Positions 5,547-8,482 of a stretch of 8,482 nt of DNA are shown piece after piece; the stretch's first letter is position 1; each line of letters opens with the position of its first letter. Source of the stretch: Chloroflexota bacterium. GTDB taxonomy: Bacteria; Chloroflexota; Limnocylindria; Limnocylindrales; Limnocylindraceae. The position numbers and the translations under genes are program-made. The stretch lies in assembly GCA_009692905.1 (NCBI GenBank), contig SHYI01000039.1, positions 1-8,482 of the forward strand, written 5' to 3'. The notes beneath the pieces are model-generated. The model did not search any database and was not told the DNA's origin. It saw only the letters and a program-made list of their open reading frames with translations.

Positions 5547-6973
5547 TAGAAGTTCACCGAGCGGCCGAGCGAGACGAGTGCCGCCTCGCCGAGCACCTCG
5601 CTGAGCGTTGGATGTGGATGTGTGGTGCCGCCAAGCTGCTCGGCGGTCGCGCCGAGTTCCAGCGCCAGGCTCGCCTCGGCGATGAGGTCGGTGACCTTTG
5701 GGCCAACCATGTGCACGCCGAGCAGTTCGCCGCTCTCCGCATGTCGGAGCACCTTGCAGAAGCCGTCGCTGTCGCCACCAATGTGCGCCTTGGCGATTGC
5801 GGCAAACGGCATCACCCCTGCAACGAACGGCACGCCGTCGCGCTCCAGCTCCTGGGTGGTTGCGCCAACCGAGGCGACCTCGGGGCGGCAGTAGGTGGCG
5901 CGTGGCTGCTTCGCGTAGTTCATGGCGTGAATCGGCTGACCAGCAATCGCGTGGGCGGCGATCAGGCCCTCGTGCGCGGCAACATGTGCCAGCTGCAGCC
6001 CGCCGATCACGTCGCCGACGGCGTAGAGGTGCTCCTGCTTGGTGCGCATCTGCGCGTCAACCGTAATGAATCCGCGCTCAACGGTGGCTGCGGTGCTCTC
6101 GAGGCCGATGTTCGCGCTGTTCGGCACACGACCGGCGGCGATGACGAGCAGGTCTGCACTCAACGGCGTTGCGCTACCCGTGCCGTCAACCGGCTCAATG
6201 CTCAGCGTCACGCCATCGGCGCTGCGCACGAGGCTCCCCTCGCTGATGCGGTGTGCGACGTGAATGGCGATGCCCCGCTTGGTGAAGGCGCGCGCGAGCT
6301 CCTTCGACGCGTCGCGATCTTCGAGTGGCACGAGGGCGGGCAGCATCTCAACAATGGTTGTTTCGGCACCGATGTCGCGGAAGTACGAGGCGAACTCGCA
6401 GCCAACGGCGCCGCCGCCAACCACGATCACGCGCTTTGGATGCAGCGTTCCTGTGACGATGTCATCACTGTTCACGACGATCTTGCCGTCGGTCTCAAGG
6501 CCTGGAATGCTGCGAACGCTGGAGCCAGTGGCAACGACGATGTCGGTTGCGGTGATGGTGCGCGCTTCGCCGGTTGGTTGGCCGGCCTCGTCGACGAGCG
6601 CCGCGTTGACGGTGCCAGGGGCGGTGATGGTTCCGCGAGCGGCGATCAGCTCGACGTTGTTCTTCTTGAAGAGGCTCTTGAGGCCCGCGTGCATCTTGGC
6701 CACGATCTTGTCGCGGCGAGCGCCAACGACGGTGGTGTCGATGCCGGTGGCGGGGGTGATCTGAATGCCGAAGTCGGCCGCCTTACCGATCTTGGCGAGC
6801 AGGTCGCCGCTCTCGAGCATCGCCTTGGCGGGGATGCAGCCCCAGTGGAGGCAGGTGCCACCCACCTTCTCCTGCTCGACGAGCGCCACACGCTTGCCGA
6901 GTTGGGCGGCTCGGATGGCGGCGGCATAGCCACCAGTTCCACCGCCGAGAACGAGGAGGTCGTAGTCGGGCAT
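5546..6973 (-). CDS. lpdA: Dihydrolipoyl dehydrogenase (E3)
   Basis: A 475-residue FAD-dependent pyridine nucleotide-disulfide oxidoreductase that reoxidises dihydrolipoyl groups of the pyruvate and 2-oxoglutarate dehydrogenase and glycine-cleavage systems, passing electrons to NAD+. The FAD-binding GGGTGG is at 10-15, and the redox-active disulfide is C41/C46 in GGTCLHWGCIPAK. The NAD-binding GGGAVGCEFAS is at 186-196, and LYAVGDV at 316-322 is the second FAD contact. The C-terminal dimer interface carries the catalytic pair H454 and E459 in HPHPTLSE. Together with the full length this separates it from mercuric or glutathione reductases. The ATG at 6973 follows TAGGAT by 6 nt with no Shine-Dalgarno, suggesting a leaderless operon mRNA. 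It leads the lpdA-lipA operon and is divergent from plsY across 57 bp. The E1/E2 genes are not in the window. Confidence 0.97.
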   Translation of the reverse strand: MPDYDLLVLGGGTGGYAAAIRAAQLGKRVALVEQEKVGGTCLHWGCIPAKAMLESGDLLAKIGKAADFGIQITPATGIDTTVVGARRDKIVAKMHAGLKSLFKKNNVELIAARGTITAPGTVNAALVDEAGQPTGEARTITATDIVVATGSSVRSIPGLETDGKIVVNSDDIVTGTLHPKRVIVVGGGAVGCEFASYFRDIGAETTIVEMLPALVPLEDRDASKELARAFTKRGIAIHVAHRISEGSLVRSADGVTLSIEPVDGTGSATPLSADLLVIAAGRVPNSANIGLESTAATVERGFITVDAQMRTKQEHLYAVGDVIGGLQLAHVAAHEGLIAAHAIAGQPIHAMNYAKQPRATYCRPEVASVGATTQELERDGVPFVAGVMPFAAIAKAHIGGDSDGFCKVLRHAESGELLGVHMVGPKVTDLIAEASLALELGATAEQLGGTTHPHPTLSEVLGEAALVSLGRSVNF

Positions 6974-6979
6974 ACGAGA

Positions 6980-6985
6980 ATCCTA
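6980..6985 (-). promoter_or_regulatory. Candidate -10 element for the leaderless lpdA-lipA operon
   Basis: TAGGAT on the minus strand (TAnnnT form) ends exactly 6 nt before the lpdA ATG. No good -35 is seen 16-18 bp upstream. It lies in a 57-bp divergent intergenic region shared with the plsY promoter, so the two promoters probably occupy overlapping DNA. Confidence 0.5.
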
Positions 6986-7016
6986 CGCCCCGCCGCCGAC
7001 CCTTGCCGCGCGCTGC

Positions 7017-7022
7017 TAATCT
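7017..7022 (+). promoter_or_regulatory. Candidate -10 element for plsY
   Basis: TAATCT lies 8 nt before the plsY ATG, implying a leader of zero to two bases. There is no purine-rich ribosome-binding site between them. The -35 region is not recognisable. It shares the short divergent region with the lpdA promoter. Confidence 0.4.
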
Positions 7023-7030
7023 CCGCCGCA

Positions 7031-7678
7031 ATGGACCTACCGCTGCTCCTCGCCGCCACTCTCGGCGCCTACCTGGCGGGCTCTATCCCGTTCGGTCTCC
7101 TCGTGGCGCGCCTCACCGGTGGCCCCGATCCACGCTCCATAGGCTCTGGCCGCACTGGCGGCACCAACGCACTGCGGGCGCTCGGTCGTCGACGCGCCGC
7201 CGTGGTTTCCGCGGGGGACATTCTCAAGGGGACCCTCCCCGTTCTCGCCGTGCACTCGCTGGCCGCGCAGGGGGCTGAGATCTGGACGAGTAGCTGGACC
7301 GCTCTCGCCGCGCTCTTTGCCGTCATCGGCGCCACTCGCTCCATCTGGGTCGGCTTTAAGGGGGGTCGCGGGATCGCAACCGGCTTCGGCACCGCGCTCG
7401 CGATTGCGCCGATCGCACTTGCTGCGGTTGCGCCGATCTTCCTCATCGTGATCTGGCGAACCAGGATCGTCTCGCTCGGATCACTCGCCGCCGCAGCACT
7501 CTTTGCTCCAGCCCTCTTCATCATTAGCTACGCCACAACCGGGATGCTCGACGGCGCCCTTATTGCGTATGGAATCGTTGGGCCTGCGTTAGTTTGGTTT
7601 GCCCACGCCGACAACATCGCGCGGCTGCGCGCGGGCACCGAGCGAACCTTTGATACGGGGATGCTGCAGCGCGACTAA
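7031..7678 (+). CDS. plsY: Acyl-phosphate:glycerol-3-phosphate acyltransferase PlsY
   Basis: A 215-residue multi-pass membrane protein that transfers an acyl group from acyl-phosphate to glycerol-3-phosphate, giving lysophosphatidate, the first step of phospholipid synthesis. Family motifs are recognisable: GSIPFG (17-22), GSGRTGGTNALR (38-49), GDILKG (62-67), GFKGGRGIATG (108-118) and HADNIARLRAGTE (192-204). About six hydrophobic segments are spread through it. Departures from the usual sequence are GSGR instead of GSGN, GATRSIW in place of the GHxFPVF segment, and HADN instead of HRxN. The serine, lysine, histidine and asparagine expected at the active site (S39, K110, H192, N195) are kept. 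The frame is open far upstream, antisense to lpdA, but homology and a -10-like box 8 nt away support the ATG at 7031. Its TAA interlocks with the stop of the convergent small membrane gene. It needs PlsX-made acyl-phosphate; plsX is not here. Confidence 0.92.
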   Translation: MDLPLLLAATLGAYLAGSIPFGLLVARLTGGPDPRSIGSGRTGGTNALRALGRRRAAVVSAGDILKGTLPVLAVHSLAAQGAEIWTSSWTALAALFAVIGATRSIWVGFKGGRGIATGFGTALAIAPIALAAVAPIFLIVIWRTRIVSLGSLAAAALFAPALFIISYATTGMLDGALIAYGIVGPALVWFAHADNIARLRAGTERTFDTGMLQRD

Positions 7679-7869
7679 CGCGAACGGATCAACTGCACCA
7701 CGATGTAAATCGTTGCCAGCACCAACACGATCGCCACAATTGGCAGGCTGCGTACTGCTGAGCCGATCGGTGGAACAAGTGCGCTGATCTCTTGCAGAAT
7801 CAGTACCACCGCACCAGCGGCGAGTGCGGCAAGCGTTGCGGAGCGGAGCGGACTCCTGGGCTGGCTCAC
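7675..7869 (-). CDS. Small two-helix membrane protein, unknown function
   Basis: A 64-residue protein with two predicted transmembrane helices, at about residues 11-31 and 42-61. They are separated by a proline-containing turn (VPPIGS) and flanked by basic residues at both ends (PRSPLR at the start, IRSR at the end), so both termini are probably cytoplasmic. I recognise no family. The start is a GTG at 7869 that overlaps the stop of the upstream NnrE-like gene as GTGA. There is no ribosome-binding site of its own, so expression probably depends on translational coupling. The stop interlocks with that of plsY in a CTAA. The hydrophobic pattern, exact 4-nt overlap and lack of other coding sequence there support a real gene. 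Confidence 0.72.
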   Translation of the reverse strand: MSQPRSPLRSATLAALAAGAVVLILQEISALVPPIGSAVRSLPIVAIVLVLATIYIVVQLIRSR

Positions 7870-8482
7870 TGCGCCAGGGTGTCGGCGTCGCGCGGCAGGT
7901 CGAGTGGCGCAACGATAAGCTCACCAACAAGCTTGCGCGATGTTTCGCTGAGGAGCGTGATCAGCGGGCGGTGCAGCGTGATGGTCACATCTGCACCAGG
8001 TGCGCCGCGTCGTCGGCTCCCCGTCTCAGGATCAAGCCCAACGGGTGCCGTGATTGCAAGGCACGGAACGCCAGTGGCGCGCGCGCGAATCACCAGATCG
8101 ATTCCTGCCTGCGTTGGTACGGGTGGCACGATCGCATCAGTGGAGCCGCCGAGCGCCTCCATCACCAGGGCAACATCTTCGATGCCCGCGCGAAAGTGTG
8201 CCGCTTCACGCATGTCTGGCACACGGAAGCGTCGCGCATTTGTCAGCGACTCGAGTCGATCCCAGGCGGCCGATGCTGCAGCATGCTCTGGTCGAGCTCG
8301 TGTGCCGCAGAGCGCCACGACAATCGGCGTGCCGCTTGCAGCGATACGTAGCCCTGCCTCAAGGGCGAGAGCAGACTCGGCACCAGATCCGGCGAGGATG
8401 AAGACGGGTGCGCCTGGTGCGGCGGCGCCTGATGCGATGCGACCCTTCGCGAGCGCCAGAGCGATTTCGGCGATCGCGTCGC
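7866..8482 (-). CDS. Degenerate NAD(P)H-hydrate epimerase-like (YjeF N-terminal domain) protein; 5' end beyond the window
   Basis: The last 204 residues are visible (counted from 8480), with no start codon inside the window. The layout matches the Rossmann-like YjeF N-terminal domain: a beta strand and glycine turn VFILAGSGAE (26-35), a helix, strand TPIVVALCG (51-59), a TDAIVPPVPTQAG segment (114-126) where the family has DALxGTG, LAITAPVGLDPETG (141-154) where it has xxDIPSGLDxxTG, and ADVTITL (163-169) before a C-terminal GELIVAP. True epimerases, which interconvert R- and S-NAD(P)HX, have GNNGGDG after the first strand and an aspartate in DIPSG. Both are missing here, so the activity is doubtful. 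It could be a divergent paralogue with another ligand. The reading frame is intact, so it is not an obvious pseudogene. It overlaps the small membrane gene by 4 nt. Confidence 0.65.
   Translation of the reverse strand, partial: DAIAEIALALAKGRIASGAAAPGAPVFILAGSGAESALALEAGLRIAASGTPIVVALCGTRARPEHAAASAAWDRLESLTNARRFRVPDMREAAHFRAGIEDVALVMEALGGSTDAIVPPVPTQAGIDLVIRARATGVPCLAITAPVGLDPETGSRRRGAPGADVTITLHRPLITLLSETSRKLVGELIVAPLDLPRDADTLAQ

Noticed and set aside
5531..7030. A long plus-strand open frame running antisense to the whole of lpdA and continuing in frame into plsY
   Set aside because: The antisense part reads as low-complexity, charged composition with no recognisable domain, while lpdA opposite has every family motif. 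Open antisense frames are common in high-GC coding DNA. plsY itself begins at 7031.
1..8482. Signs of a mobile element, CRISPR array, phage or defence system
   Set aside because: No transposase, integrase, regularly spaced repeats, attachment-site duplication at the tRNA, or recognisable defence domain is present; gene content is housekeeping with uniform composition by eye.

Overview
This is a compact, high-GC bacterial chromosome segment that carries mostly housekeeping genes. Nothing in it looks like a mobile element, CRISPR array or phage. A type-II (soluble, di-iron) acyl-ACP desaturase, a PlsY with GSGRTGGTN in place of the usual GSGNxGATN, and promoters placed for leaderless translation suggest an Actinobacteriota- or Chloroflexota-like lineage. 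That placement is inference; there is no rRNA or other decisive marker gene here.

Layout. (1) Positions 1-2807, minus strand: an acyl-ACP desaturase, then an AstE/AspA-type zinc deacylase/carboxypeptidase, then an enolase-superfamily gene resembling dipeptide epimerase that runs off the left edge. (2) 2876-2952, minus strand: tRNA-Glu(CTC) with an encoded CCA end. (3) 3056-3511, plus strand: a small lipoprotein of unknown function, divergent from the tRNA. (4) 3508-6973, minus strand: a tight operon transcribed lpdA (dihydrolipoyl dehydrogenase), lipA (lipoyl synthase), then an adenosine-deaminase-family gene. The junctions overlap by 1 nt and 4 nt. (5) 7031-7678, plus strand: plsY (acyl-phosphate glycerol-3-phosphate acyltransferase), divergent from lpdA. 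(6) 7675-8482, minus strand: a degenerate NAD(P)H-hydrate-epimerase-like gene entering from the right edge, overlapping by 4 nt a 64-residue two-helix membrane protein.

Functionally, LpdA and LipA both serve lipoate-dependent 2-oxoacid dehydrogenases or glycine cleavage. PlsY and the desaturase belong to membrane lipid synthesis. The deacylase/epimerase pair could act on small peptides, possibly from cell-wall turnover. Almost all DNA is coding; the longest stretch without a coding gene (about 250 bp, 2808-3055) holds the tRNA and promoters.

The most useful observations are organisational. Four genes at the start of a transcription unit or after a gap have a -10-like hexamer ending exactly 6 nt before the ATG, as expected for leaderless mRNAs. 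Both convergent gene pairs interlock their stop codons (CTAG and CTAA), leaving no intergenic space for terminators. Several enzymes also depart from their family motifs (the NnrE-like protein, the ADA-family protein and PlsY). I see no convincing new multi-gene system.
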